From positions 558,001 to 622,000 of the forward strand of contig CANTFL010001475.1 in NCBI GenBank assembly GCA_947650285.1: a stretch of DNA of 64,000 nucleotides, read 5' to 3'. Under the pieces are notes generated by a model, which worked only from the letters and a program-made list of their open reading frames with translations, searched no databases and was not told the DNA's origin. Of this stretch, positions 46,924-58,700 are shown one piece after another (within the stretch, counting starts at the first letter, position 1; each line of letters opens with the position of its first letter). The stretch is from Hyaloperonospora brassicae (Eukaryota > Oomycota > Peronosporomycetes > Peronosporales > Peronosporaceae). The translations under genes were made by a program, and so were the position numbers.

Positions 46924-49104
46924 ATGCGTCCACGCGGGTCAGTTTCCGAATCGACGAGCGTCGCAATGGTCAATGAGGACAACAAGACCGCGTCGAGAGA
47001 CGGCTGCAGGAGCAGCAACGTGCCTACAAGCGCCGAGCCACCACTTGCTGCTCCTCCTCACAAGAGCTCTGGATGGCGCTCGTTCTGGTCAATGTTGTCA
47101 GCCGCTGTGGTGCTCGTTGCAGTGGGTTGCGCCACGTACGTCGACGTGCCTCTAGCCGTCCAGAGCCTGCAGCGTTTCGTCGTCGATCGCGTGTACAATG
47201 CTGAGATGATCATGTTCGGGCTTGGACTTGGAAACAGTAGCAACGAAACGCTCCCGGACAAGTACACGACGGACCTCGTGGCGATCCAAGTGCGGCACCT
47301 CGTGAGCGACTTGACGTGCAACGACTCGGACTACTCGGCGTCGACGCTTCTTGACGGCCATGTAGTGTCTGTGACGGAGCCAATGGAGGCTGAGCAGCCA
47401 ATGGCCGACGACAGAGTGTTTTTCATGCTCAACGGCGCCAACGAGGGCGTCTACGTGTCGTGGAACGGTCAGTTCGACTGTATTAGCAAGGCAGCTGAGC
47501 TGGCTGCAGCGTGGCTCGGTGCCGACCGAGACGTGATGGCGAATGGAGTGCGTCTTTATAGTCAGATGGGCTGGCCCGTCCGCAACGCGAAGGAGTTGCG
47601 TGACGCAAAGAACATTGTCCATGTGCTGCTGGACTTTCAGTTGTGGCAGTGGCCGGGTATCAAGAAGGGGTACGCGTACGTGTTGGAGAATGGTGTGACG
47701 CTAACGATGGTGGGGATCAGCCCTAAGGTGTTTGATGTCCAGTATTTCCTCACCCAGGAAGAGGCCGATCGAGCCATTGAAATTGGATCGCCAAAGCTGA
47801 ACCGGTCGATGGTGGGCGGAGATAATTCGACCCAGGTTGAATCGAATGCTCGCACGAGCCACACAGCATTTTTGCCCGATAGCGTGTTTGCGCGAGACTT
47901 CCAAAAGCGCTCAGCTCTTGTTGCACGGCTCCCGAGTCCTTCGTATGTGGAAAAGATGCAATTGGTGCGCTATGGTGCGGGCGAGCTCTACAGACAGCAT
48001 TTTGACACTTTTCACTCGCGCGAGTTCCTTCCGAAAGTCACGGATACGTACACGGTTGAGGACTACGTAGAGTGGACCGAGTGGGCTGCAGACAAACTTC
48101 GTGGCATGAACCCGAACAAGGTGCCTGAGAGGTTTCGAGAGGGTGGACCGCTGTTCCCGAACGCCAACGACACCATGGTCTTTCCTCGTGCTCTCCTTGG
48201 GATATTCCGCGACTACATGAACTCGGCGAACCGATTCACAGCTATGTTCGACACCGCCTACGACGACTGGCTTCGTTCAAGTCTGAATAGCAGCGCCGAG
48301 ATCGTGATGAAGGTTTTGGTGGAGGATACGAACCGTCCGTCATACATCCCGTCCATCATCAGGTCATGGGAGGAGGAGCTGGGCCTTGGCGAGCTGCGGT
48401 ACACGTTTCCCAAGCACGACACAAACTCTGTGACGCATTTTCTCCAGTGGGTTCGCTGGGCCAGGGAACGCGTGAGTTTCTTGGGGGATAAAGTGCCGGC
48501 TGCTGTCCGTCCCGGTGGGGAACTGTATCCCCAGTTCAGGGTAAACTTTCAGGAGATGCTGCTTGGGTTCATCCTTGATGATTACTCTGAAGGATTCGTC
48601 ACGCGCGTGACGAGCGAGGAATGGTACAACTGGATGGGAATCAACCGCGGACGCAACAATATCCTTATTCAAGTGCTTCAGGCGTTCCCCCAGTTCGCAG
48701 AGCTAGCGATCCGCACTTGGGAAGCACGCACCGGTGGTATCCCGGAGCTGCGCTACAAGCTGCCCAATTACGTCCAGCAATTCAATCCGCAGCGCTACGT
48801 GACGCTGTTTCTGTACTTGAACAACCAGACAAAGGCCGGCGGTGAGACTGTCTTTCCCTTCTCATTGGATCGGTATTCGGATGAGGAGATCGTGCGCGAG
48901 GGCATGAACGAGTGCTCTACAGGTCTCGCCGTGCCTCCCCTCGCTCTGCACGCTTCCCTTTTTTACGTCCAAACTCCCGAGGGCGTGCCCGACTTCATGA
49001 GTCGTCACGGTGGTTGTCCGCCTTCTGAAGGTGTGAAATGGGGCGCCAACTTGTTTATGTGGGACTCGGACTCTGCCGATGGCGCCAAATATTGGACCAC
49101 CTAG
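46924..49104 (+). CDS. Prolyl 4-hydroxylase-like 2OG-Fe(II) oxygenase with duplicated insert
   Basis: An intronless 726-residue frame. Residues about 50-73 form one membrane anchor (SMLSAAVVLVAVGCATYVDV) after a short cytosolic tail, so the enzyme should face the ER/Golgi lumen. The double-stranded beta-helix core is split. The first Fe ligands are at about 359-361 (YRQHFDTF, the HxD), and the rest resumes only at about 626 (YVTLFLYLNN, GGETVFPFS), ending with the distal His near 695 (SRHGGCPPSEGVKWG) and the 2OG-binding Lys. In ordinary P4H proteins these blocks are only about 10-20 residues apart. The insert (about 380-615) consists of two tandem, diverged copies of a ~115-residue unit (EWTEWAADKL / QWVRWARERV; ELRYTFPK / ELRYKLPN). 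The likely reaction is proline hydroxylation of secreted or wall proteins; the substrate is not shown. Confidence 0.85.
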   Translation: MRPRGSVSESTSVAMVNEDNKTASRDGCRSSNVPTSAEPPLAAPPHKSSGWRSFWSMLSAAVVLVAVGCATYVDVPLAVQSLQRFVVDRVYNAEMIMFGLGLGNSSNETLPDKYTTDLVAIQVRHLVSDLTCNDSDYSASTLLDGHVVSVTEPMEAEQPMADDRVFFMLNGANEGVYVSWNGQFDCISKAAELAAAWLGADRDVMANGVRLYSQMGWPVRNAKELRDAKNIVHVLLDFQLWQWPGIKKGYAYVLENGVTLTMVGISPKVFDVQYFLTQEEADRAIEIGSPKLNRSMVGGDNSTQVESNARTSHTAFLPDSVFARDFQKRSALVARLPSPSYVEKMQLVRYGAGELYRQHFDTFHSREFLPKVTDTYTVEDYVEWTEWAADKLRGMNPNKVPERFREGGPLFPNANDTMVFPRALLGIFRDYMNSANRFTAMFDTAYDDWLRSSLNSSAEIVMKVLVEDTNRPSYIPSIIRSWEEELGLGELRYTFPKHDTNSVTHFLQWVRWARERVSFLGDKVPAAVRPGGELYPQFRVNFQEMLLGFILDDYSEGFVTRVTSEEWYNWMGINRGRNNILIQVLQAFPQFAELAIRTWEARTGGIPELRYKLPNYVQQFNPQRYVTLFLYLNNQTKAGGETVFPFSLDRYSDEEIVREGMNECSTGLAVPPLALHASLFYVQTPEGVPDFMSRHGGCPPSEGVKWGANLFMWDSDSADGAKYWTT

Positions 49105-50247
49105 TGACGTGCACACGCTGCTATTTACGCACGAAGGTCGTTGGCACTAGAGAGTGGTGGGTTGTAATGCATATTGTCGCAGCAGCTTGAACGACCAGTC
49201 TTTCAGCTTTTGTCGTTCCGAGTGCGCCTGTCTTTTGTTGTTGATCCTGTGTGTGTCATACGAAGAGTGTGCATTACTATTGTACTCAATCGCAATGACA
49301 CGCCCCTGGTCACTAGCACTACAGCTTTGGGACTAGTGTGATGGCAGAGACAAGCGAGATCAATGCCGTCGGTCGTTCATGAAAAAGCATCGCCAAGGTC
49401 TCAATGTTCCGACCGGACTGCAAAGAAGGATGGAGTAGACGGAGGACACTGAAGGTTTTGTGGAGCGAGAGATTTGATCCTGCTGCTTCAGCTCGTTACC
49501 TACAAAGGGATCAGTGCTTCTGGAGACGCTTCGTTGCCATGCGCTGCAGATGGTGGTAGTGTATCTGATGCGGCTTTCTTGCGTTGCAAGCAAGAGCTAA
49601 GGGGATACGTGGGGCTTTGGCAGCCCGTTGAATCGAGGCGGACATGTGATCGAAATGTGAGCAGCTATTCAGTCCGCGATGATCTGCGCTCTTGAATACC
49701 GCGACAATCAGCGAGAGAAGCGATGGCGCAGATCGCCTTCTTCATAGCAAGATACGCTTTCGTGCGTCTGAGCTGTTGTTGAGGTCCACATGGAGTGCAA
49801 CTAACGTAAAAGTCAGCTGCAGAGGATCTGTGGCGCCAAACTGAGTCTGAAGTGACGCAAATGTCTGACTTCTTTCCCAGGCAGCGTGCGAGTTGGCGGT
49901 TCATAATTTGAAAGCCACGTTTTCGAAACGATTGACCTAAATGCTCGACTTTTCTTTTTACTTCTTCATACTTTTTTATCGATGCACAAAGTGAAGTGGC
50001 GAAAAAAGACGGGTCAGTTTCACTGATGTTGCGCTAAGCGGGCAACATCTCGCAAACGAGCGTGTGGCCAGCGATCGATTTCTGCGGTCGAACGACGTGG
50101 TGTTCCTCCTTCCAACCTGCGCTACGGCATACAACCCACAGCAGCAGCAGCAGCAGCAAAACAGCAGCGCACCCCCACCCAGACAGACATTTGCACTTCC
50201 CCAGTTGACAGAGACGTCCCTCCCCCGGTCCCATCTCCAGCCCCAAC
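49105..50247. other. Intergenic region with 5' UTR of ATP synthase b
   Basis: About 1.1 kb without a supported gene. The last 200 bases are likely promoter and 5' UTR of the next gene and include a CAG repeat at 50139-50157. Confidence 0.4.
50139..50157 (+). repeat. (CAG)6 microsatellite
   Basis: Six CAG units followed by imperfect ones, about 90 bases upstream of the ATP synthase b start, probably in its 5' UTR. Confidence 0.8.
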
Positions 50248-51441
50248 ATGTTCGGCCGTATCGCGCTCCGCAAGCCAGCGGCCATCGAATCGTTGAAACA
50301 AGTGACGCGTGCTAAGCTGCTACGTGCCGCAGCTTTGCACACCACTGGCGTGGCGCAGAAGGACAAAGACGCGTCGGAAGGTGTGGCGGTCCCCACGCAG
50401 GGGCTCCTGGACCAGGCTGGACTCACGGACTGGAAGATCTCGGCCCCAATCATTGGCGCGCTAGCGATTCCCGCCATTTCGAACCACGTACGGAAGCGCT
50501 TGGTGCCTGTGGATTCTACTTTATGAAGTACCGCTAGGACGACTGCGACTCGATTAGGGCATGACGTTGTCACGTCTGACACGGCTGTTTACTTCCTATA
50601 TGTACTGCACTGTGTGGATGTAGTTTTACGTGCTGAACGAGGAGTCGCAGCTCGCGTGCTGCTTTCTGCTCTTCTGCTCGGCCAGCTACAAGTTTGGCGG
50701 AGAGATGATCGCCTCGTACTTTGACGACCGTGCTGCTGCAATTCTCGGGTGGGTCCTAGCGAGAATCCGCGCTCGAGCTTTTGTTTCGTTTGACTCATTA
50801 CGTTTACGTTGGTGTGTGTGTGTGCGCGTGTGGTTGTGTGCTGACTCGTTCGCTTGGGTGTGGGCGGGAACAGCGAACACAATGCTGTCGAGGATGCCAA
50901 CTTGGACCTAGCCAAGGCGACACTCGAGACGCACATGGCGATGCTCAACATCCACGAAGACATTGCAGCTGTGGCGGCGGCCCACAAGGAGGCTGTCGCG
51001 CTACTGTGCGACGTGCAGGCCTATAAGCTTCGCCACAAGACGCGCGAGACGTTTGTGAAGAATTTGGAGTCGATTCGTGAGATTGAAGCAAGCTACCAGA
51101 TCGAGCTTCAGAAGAGCATGGTGGCGAACGCTACGAGCAAAGTGCGTGCTGTCGTTCAGAAAGGCGACAAGAAGCTGAAGGACGCCGCCTTCAAGCATGC
51201 TGTTGACATTCTGGCCAATACTGACGTGGATGACAAGAAGGAGGATGACGTGGCTGCTCTCTTCGCCAAGGAGCTGCGCGCCTACGCCACGGATCTTGAG
51301 GCCAAACAGGGCCAGGTGGTCAGTCTCACGGACGCCGAGCAGAGCGAGCTTCAGGCCGATCTGGACGCCTACATGCACCGTTTTGGCCTCGAGGACGCCG
51401 ACTTCAAGGCTCCGAAGGAGATTAAGCTCGAGCTCATGTAA
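50248..51441 (+). CDS. Mitochondrial ATP synthase subunit b
   Basis: Three exons, 50248-50487, 50624-50748 and 50874-51441, with introns of 136 and 125 nt; all phases match. The product is about 310 residues. The N-terminus (MFGRIALRKPAAIESLKQVT, then RAKLLRAAALHTTG) is a typical mitochondrial targeting sequence. It is followed by the b-subunit membrane part (WKISAPIIGALAIPAISNH, FYVLNEESQLACCFLLFC, YKFGGEMIASYFDDRAAA). The rest is a long charged helix that forms the peripheral stalk linking Fo to F1. It should reside in the mitochondrial inner membrane. The C-terminus (about 60 residues after the stalk helix) is Asp/Glu-rich and longer than in animals. Confidence 0.85.
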
Positions 51442-51979
51442 GCTGCCGTCTCTGGTACGCAGCGTAGTGCAAATGGGCTGGAAGCGTTGCGAGTTAGCGA
51501 CAGTTATGCTTTGCGCAAGATACGCTAGAACCTAACGTGGAAGGACGCAGCAGGGTAATGTGAACAGAGGGTTCATTGTGCTGAAGAAGAAATGGGCGCC
51601 CGTGTTGTTAAGCGATCGTTAGGAACAATACGTCATGGGACACTAGTTTTTGTGGTGTCGCGGGCTTGTTGGTCTCAGGTCTGAAGAATACAGTTTGACG
51701 GGTATCGGGCGGTAACTAAAACGTGCTTTTATCGTCGTGACTTTTTTGGATAACATAAGGTTTGTTTTGCAAGCCAGAAAGCATTGTCTGCTACCATGTA
51801 TTCCAGGGTCTACCTCTCTACGATTGTATTCATTTTATGCAATAACATGGCTTCAGCCGTTTCTAAATTCTTCGTCACGACACAAATAGACGCTTCCACA
51901 GGGACGCGAGACAGAGCCAAAGGAGCAGAAGAAGCGAGAGAGCGAGAGAAAGAGGCCGACTGAATTACCGTCACAAGAA
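51442..51979. other. Intergenic between ATP synthase b and ELOF1
   Basis: About 540 bases. They hold the 3' end of the ATP synthase gene and the ELOF1 promoter; a purine-rich GAGAGAGCGAGAGAAAGAG run precedes the ELOF1 start. Confidence 0.4.
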
Positions 51980-52460
51980 ATGGGCCGAAGGAAGAAAGCC
52001 ACGAAGAAGGTCCAGACGCGCAAGAAGCAAGTGGTCTCGACGGTGTTCAAGTGCCCTTTCTGCTCGCACGACGAAGCCGTTGAGTGCAAAATGTACCAAG
52101 CGCTTTCCATTGTTTTCGCTTCCAAACGTCTCGATACAGTGTCTTATTTCTAATTGGGTGGCGATGCCTATTCCGTCCTATTTCTATGTGTGAATTTGCG
52201 TCAATTTGTGCGAATGTTTGCAGGGACCGCGAGCGAAACATTGGCCACTTGTCCTGTCGCGTATGCACGGAGAGTTTCCAGACACCTATTCACTGTACGG
52301 CAAGTGGGGTTAGCTCGCAAGCGACGAAGCATTTACGTGTCGATGTTGTACTAAGCCCACTGCGTGACGACTGCGTGACTCTATTTGCTATTTAGACCTG
52401 AGCGCGCCCATTGACGTGTACACGGACTGGATCGACGAGTGTGAAGCGCTGAATGCATAA
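51980..52460 (+). CDS. ELOF1: Transcription elongation factor ELOF1
   Basis: Three exons, 51980-52092, 52224-52294 and 52396-52460, with introns of 131 and 101 nt, in phase. The product is 82 residues, the normal family length. It starts MGRRKKATKKVQTRKKQ, a basic tail. The zinc ribbon has Cys25, Cys28, Cys49 and Cys52 (CPFC, CRVC), and the C-terminus carries the conserved PIDVYTDWIDECE. The family binds elongating RNA polymerase II on chromatin and acts in transcription-coupled repair. Nothing is missing. It would be overlooked by ORF-only gene calling because no exon exceeds 113 bases. Confidence 0.93.
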
Positions 52461-52557
52461 GTTCACATGCCGTGCTGGAGCTCCATGACTCGCGTCAGAT
52501 TCAGCGATCGATACCTTGTGCCAGCAGTCACAAGCGTGACAGAGATAGCGCGACTAC

Positions 52558-53065
52558 ATGGCGACCACTTGGGTGGATCCAGAGCAAGTGGAAGCGTTGC
52601 TTAGCACACACAAAAGCGTGTGCTGCTTAGCTTGAGCGGGTGGGGAGCTAGCTCTTTTCGGCAAGCTCTGTGCAATGGAAACGAGGCGGAGGGAAATAGA
52701 CAGGGTGGATTGAGGCTGCTTATGATGTGGTTGGCTTGTCTTGTGTCTTTTGCCGTCTCGATCAATGTTGTGTCCAGGTGTGCTACCAAGTGGTGATCCG
52801 CAATAGTGCTATCGTGTCGACGAGCTTTTGTTTGTCATCTGCAGCTGCGGTCTCTCCTGCTTCCATCCTCTCTCTCGTTGACCCTCCCGCAACGACGTGC
52901 CCCTTCAGCTTCTCAGAGACCACTGTCCAGCGTATGTTGCACGATCGCTCTTACGAGGACCTGCTCGTCGATTGCGTACAGTGTTCAGCCATTGCTAGTC
53001 GCTGCCTTTGCATACTCTTTTTCGTTGAAGAACTCACTTGTTGCACTGCGTGCGTTGCGCGTTGA
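52558..53065 (+). CDS. Hypothetical spliced gene, unrecognised
   Basis: The ATG at 52558 opens MATTWVDPEQVEALLSTHKS. A donor GTGTGC after this can join in frame to an acceptor TGTCCAG before VCYQVVIRNSAIVS at about 52778. The frame then stays open to 53065 and includes TTVQRMLHDRSYEDLLVDC. The middle is Ser/Ala/Pro-rich and pyrimidine-rich, so a further intron there is likely. The gene lies 100 bases after ELOF1. No family was recognised and the model is tentative. Confidence 0.3.
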
Positions 53066-53660
53066 GACACTGTCGATAGCGCACTACCGTCTGTTAAAAA
53101 CCACTCAGTCCTTCGACATGTTCACATGTACAGAACGAGAATAGACTAAGTGAGTGTGTGTGTGTGCGTATGTCGATGCAGACGTACAGTCTCGAGAAAG
53201 CGTGAAAACACTCCAAAAGCCAGCGACAATCACTTGCTGCTGACACGGTCTTGCCTCTCGCCGGCCGAGTAGTAGGGGTCAGGGTGAAGCATATGCGCGA
53301 GGTTTGGATGCATTCACTTATTTCGGAGGTACGCAACTTGCTGGCGCGAGGGTTCGATACCATTTCCACAGTTCGCTCGGACGGCTGAGCGCGTCAACCC
53401 CTCACTATTCATATTGTTCCTATCTTGAGTCTCTTTGCATGTGCAAGTTGGAGCTTGTCGCAAAGTGATCCAGAGGCTGCTGTCAAGCCGCCGCCATTCT
53501 GTAGACATTTAGCGGACGAATATTGGACTCTTTGCCCGCATCGCGACCGATCTCTATAGAGGCATGACAGGTGCTGTACACGTACGTCGACGCTAGCAGA
53601 GCATATAAAACAGTATGCGTACACCAATATACACTGTGTGACGTGCGAGAGCAGTCCCGT

Positions 53661-53780
53661 TGTAACGGGGTGGGTCCGTACATGTCATTGACATCGAACA
53701 TGAGTCAATGTGAATATTATCTTGGTGATAATATTCTCCAGCCTTTACTAGGCAAATATTAAGAAATAACCCCGTAGAAG
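53661..53780. repeat. LTR-like fragment with TGTAACGGGG end
   Basis: It begins TGTAACGGGG like the elements at 24362 and 44472, contains a GAATATTATC/GATAATATTC palindrome and fades at an AACCCCGTA remnant near 53777. It is probably a short deleted or solo copy of the same LTR group. Confidence 0.45.
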
Positions 53781-54227
53781 GTAATTTTCGGCACTGCTCC
53801 ACGCATTGGCTGATTTAGGCCATTATATCACCCGACTGAACCACAATCGCTGCTAAACGCGCGCGATGGGTGGTGAGCACCTGCTAGCTATATTCCCCCA
53901 GTCCAATGTAGTTTATGTGCAAAAAGCGAGAGATAATTACGGAGACTTCAACAATCGATCATTCTGTTCTATTGTTTCTACTAAGCCTGTTCATTGTGTT
54001 GAGCCATATTCCTTTGCATGCATATTGTACACAAGGGTTCAAGCAACCTAGTTACACGATGTGATTAGCGTACGTAGCTTGTACTGTGTCAATACCCGTT
54101 TCACTTGGTAGCTTTTTGTGGTCCGTGGAAAGATCATGCTCCACCCGTCCAATATGAATATGATAGAGTAGGACGAGGACAGCTTTCACGCCTCGCGTAA
54201 AGGTTACGCCTAGCTGAGCGATATCAA
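53781..54227. other. Intergenic, no feature recognised
   Basis: About 450 bases between an LTR-like fragment and gypsy gag traces. It is likely part of the same repeat-rich block. Confidence 0.3.
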
Positions 54228-55760
54228 ATGAAAGGGGTCGAGCGTGTGATTTCGAGCATCGGCGGACCTACCTTCAACTCCATGCTGTTCAATCTGGAAG
54301 GAAACGATCAGCATGAAGCTATCGCCGAGCTCATCCAACACGAACTTGATGCGTCACAGGATCGAGTAACTTTGCTTCGACAGCAAGGTATACATCAGGC
54401 AGAGCTGTTTAAAGAATATGGTGTCCGATGGGTAGAACTGATGGTACTGTAGCAAGCACAGGATGCTGCTACCGGGTCGACGTGCGTGCGTCAACCCGAG
54501 AGCTTGAAGATGTATTACAGTGCAAGGGAGTCGAAGACGAATCCCTGTTGGGATGGCTTGTCGAACCGACGACGCCATAAGTGCTCGTCGCATCATCTGC
54601 GAAGAGCTGAAAGTCACTCTCGCCCAGTCAACGTTTACTAGACGTGCGAAACGTCGGTTCTTAGGGCTCAAGATTCACGACCCGTATGACTTTGGATCGT
54701 TAGAGTTCTTCGTGGAATCGGCTCATGCAAACGTTCGAGCCACCAAGTGCTTGGTTCCGGCTCGATCGGGGCTTCCAAACTCAGGCAGGGTAAGTTTGAA
54801 GTGCACACGTAGGCACAGTGCATTATCTACCTTGCGAGGTTTATCACGGCCAAACGAGGTTATGAATACACGTTTATTACGGTGTTCATGCAGCTTATTG
54901 CGGACGATTTCGGGTTCATTCTTCGCCTGGAGCTGGATACGATAGAACAAGCGATATCCGTGGTAAACCAGGAACATTTTAGCCTGTGTAGGCTCACGTT
55001 AACTTATAACCTTATCGTTTTTCAAGACGACAGGAAGTCGGAGGTCTAGAATCAATGGACCTATCGTACTTGGAGAGCAAAATAACTATCGCTCCAGGCA
55101 CATACGATACTTCAATGCAACCGATGTCAGAAGACAGGGCACTACGCCTGTTATTGTGGTGCCCCTAACCCATGTCACGTACGAAAGATGCGTAAAAACC
55201 TTCAGTTGGTCAAGAAGGGCCTGAGACGCGGATCCGACATTGATTTTCGAAGTTGAAACAGCGTAGAAAATAGTAGAAAAACGTCGGGGTCAGTAGGGGC
55301 ATCGATCCTGTTGTTCAATCAACGCCAATTGAATTTACAGCACTCTTGACGAAGGTTGCTTCCAACTCACAGTCTCTATTGGTTGCTACTACTGTTTGAC
55401 GAAGGCCATCTAGTCACCTTGAAGATCAAAGCGACAAACTACACATCACTCGTGCACTAGTCGATTGCGGGGAGTCTAATAAATCTATTCGAATCTAGTC
55501 TCTTAAGGATAGTGGACTTACATTCGTTCATCCCAAGACCCCTACAACCCCGATGACGGTGCGCTTCGCGACAGGCGCATCCGTAACAACGAAAAACTGG
55601 TAGTGGATTTTTACTACACGTAAAATACGAACGGTACGACAACAGATTCATCGTAATAGATTTGGATGACGAATTCCATGTCATTCTCTGACAACCATGG
55701 CTGAGAATCTACGAGCCATGTATCAGCTGGCAGCAGCGATCCGTAAAGTTACCTTCCACT
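54228..55760 (+). pseudogene. Gypsy gag-protease relic
   Basis: Plus-strand traces in several frames read as gypsy gag (ARRIICEELKVTLAQSTF, then RFITAKRGYEYTF and TIEQAISVVNQEHFSLC at about 54840-54990). A CCHC zinc knuckle follows near 55115-55160 (CNRCQKTGHYACYC). The protease region at 55450-55740 reads ALVDCGESNKSIR, TVRFATGASVT and YDNRFIVIDLDDEFHVIL, ending at a TGA. The protease has D-C-G-E where D-S/T-G is expected. No reverse transcriptase follows, so the copy is 3'-truncated or replaced. It is a different element from the one at 38-44 kb, on the other strand. Confidence 0.72.
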
Positions 55761-58700
55761 AGCTCATCAGAGGTCAATTGATGAACCCTTTGGAGCGTCT
55801 ACAATCGCGTGAATGTTCTACTAGAGAGTGCGATGACCTCACTTGTATTTCGGTCGCTAGAACTACTACACAACAACTAAGTTTAATTTACCTCTACACT
55901 GTGGAGCAAGCCGGTGGTGGCTTGGTTGAAAGATAGACAGCGCCGAGGGTCCACCACTTGGAAAAGTCGAGTGTACGGAGAAAAGGATGCATACCTAGCG
56001 TGAAGCGTCCATCTAAACTAACCTGTTGTCCAGGAGCGACGAGAGGGTTACCATATGTCGACTGGGAGTCGTCAGTCGAGATTCTACGGTGGTAAAGCTA
56101 CCATAACTAGGAGACGTTGAAAGAATAAGCTCCTTTGTACTCATGAAACAACCTACTTACGATATACATACTGATGTAATGAGTACCTAGCAACCTGAGA
56201 AAACTAGAACTGCTCAGAAAATAACCAAAACAATCCATGCCTTGGTTAACCACGGATCAAGTGGAGGCACTCTGCTACTTAATCTGATAGCGCCTCTGAA
56301 GTCAATTTTAGGGATAACTCGATTTTCCACGCTTGCACCTCAATGTTTTGTGATTAAGTTTTCGAGCGACTTTTTGACGAAAAAAAGGATTGCAATTTGG
56401 CTAAGTCCGAGATGGGAGTTGATTGATGGAGATGGTTGCACTAGCCTCGTCGCACTCGTTAAACTAGTGTGCGACGGTTGATAGATTTAGGTTTTCCACA
56501 TGTGTGGAGGCGTGATGGTAATGGGTTGGAATCGAAATACATGTACTTTTTGGGATTAAGTATTCTCTTGACTGGAATCGAAAGACATGCCAATTTGCGG
56601 GCGTAAGCATACTCACGAAGGCTCGAGTTCGGTAAGACAGGATGTAGGTGTAACCTTTCGATAGGTCGTACACGCTCCGCAACCGCTATCCGTCGTGAGA
56701 CGCGTGATCGCGTGGAACAAGAAAGATGGCGTCAAGATCCACGATCCGCGATTCGTGATCTTCTAGTCACTATTCACATTCCGCGATCGGCCATCAAGAG
56801 CAGGAGCGCAATACATCTGTTAGCGTGACCACACATCTTCTTTGTGTGTACCACTCAACGCGATCCGCGATTCGAGATACGGCAGTATATGAGGTGAGCC
56901 CTTTTATACAAGAGTACGATAAGTGGGGACAGACGATACGCGGCAGCAGATCCAAGGTTACGGGTAGGCACAGTGGTATTCTTCGGCTAAACATTAAACC
57001 TGGCCCAATTTGCTTATAAGTACACGTGTCAATTTTTCTTCCGTTCTAGATCGTTAGCCTCCGTACAATCATAAAGTCGCATACTTTATTCAAGTGATAT
57101 TCTGGGATTATTTGGTCGGGGGTCGAGAATCGTAAACAAACTCCCCAACCTGCGTTGGAAGTAGAAACATAACAAAGGAAAAGGCGCAAGATCGAGAGGC
57201 GGCTCAAGTAGTCAGAAGCTCAAGCGAATTAAGGATCTACATATTGGACAAAGTGATCTCATCGCGATCTAGGCGACTCATATCGAGCACCCGACAAGTA
57301 TACCCCCGAGATCTTGCGAAGAATACCACGCGATCAACCTCAACGCCATCACATACACATTCAAGTATTTATTCGACACGCAACCTCCTGGAAGCGTGCA
57401 GTCCGCTCAATCAACGAGTACAAGTTGAGGAAAGAAACAAGCATGATAATGGAGTACCTCTTCCTACAATAGATTGACTGAGCGCCAGTGGAGAGTTGAG
57501 ATCTCAAGAAACTTGCGATCGCCGCGTCACCACATTTTTTCAGATATATACGTGGTCAAGTAGATTTGCATAATCGGCACACAAGAAGATCACGTGGCCG
57601 ATGTTTGATCGTCTGTTGTAATGCTTAACAAGATTAAACGACAATTTTAACAGATCATCGATAAATTTCATTGTTTCCATGATAATACTTGTATATGTCG
57701 ATACACGTCTCAATCTTTGGAGTCGCTCAACGCAAATCTGTTTTACAAGGATTTGATCGAATTCACGTTTGTATCAAACGTGAATTTAAACGTGCCGTAA
57801 ATATTGCGTCAGGGTACAGGCACTCACCACCAGATCTAGATAAATTCCGGCTCGAAGTACTGCGTCATGAAGTAGTTGCCACAGCTTCGTGTATAAGTCA
57901 TCGCGATTGACAAAGTATGTAACGTTTATTTATACGCAATACTTATAAAATATAATTGTCGATGCAGAGCTGTAAAGCATGGTTTGATAACTTATCGCAG
58001 CTCACAATAGATAAATGGTATTACGTAAACGGCTCGCGGGATACTTGAACCTCTTGTCAAACTAGGCAGACTTGATCTGTCTATACTAGGGAAACCACTG
58101 CCACAATCCTATTGACAGCTTTATATGTGTCTCTTTAAATACTTTTCTTTTTAATCAGCTTTCTAGAAAAGCGCTATATTTATGTGATGTAAAGAGGTAC
58201 TGCAGCCACATTTAAGCTATTCAAGGACGCCCAGGGCGTTTTGATCTCAATGACCCTTTCAAACCATGGAATGGGCCTGGCCTTATGGATGGACTTGGAT
58301 AAGAGTATTACGCAGTAGTCGAGCGTGAGTCTCTTGACTAACTTTAAAAGGTGCACACTCGCGCAAATGGACGTAGCTACTCATCAGACAATAATTTGCT
58401 CCGCGATGCTATACATTACATGATTTATTAGAGCTCGTTAGCTGCCGCGTTTCTCACCAACAAATTTGTTGGTATTGCTGTTATTCTGGGTCGTGTAGCG
58501 CCATCTATACGGTGAAATCCTTGAAATAACGCTATATGCGACTGCCAGTGGCATGCCATGGTCCATCACATTGCAAGGGTCTAGCAGGTGACTATACTGG
58601 CATATCTCATGCGCAAACGGGAGATGTCGGGTATGATTGTTCCCTTCCTGACGGTCTTGCGATAGCTCGTCAAGTGATCTGTTATTCACGTAACGACATG

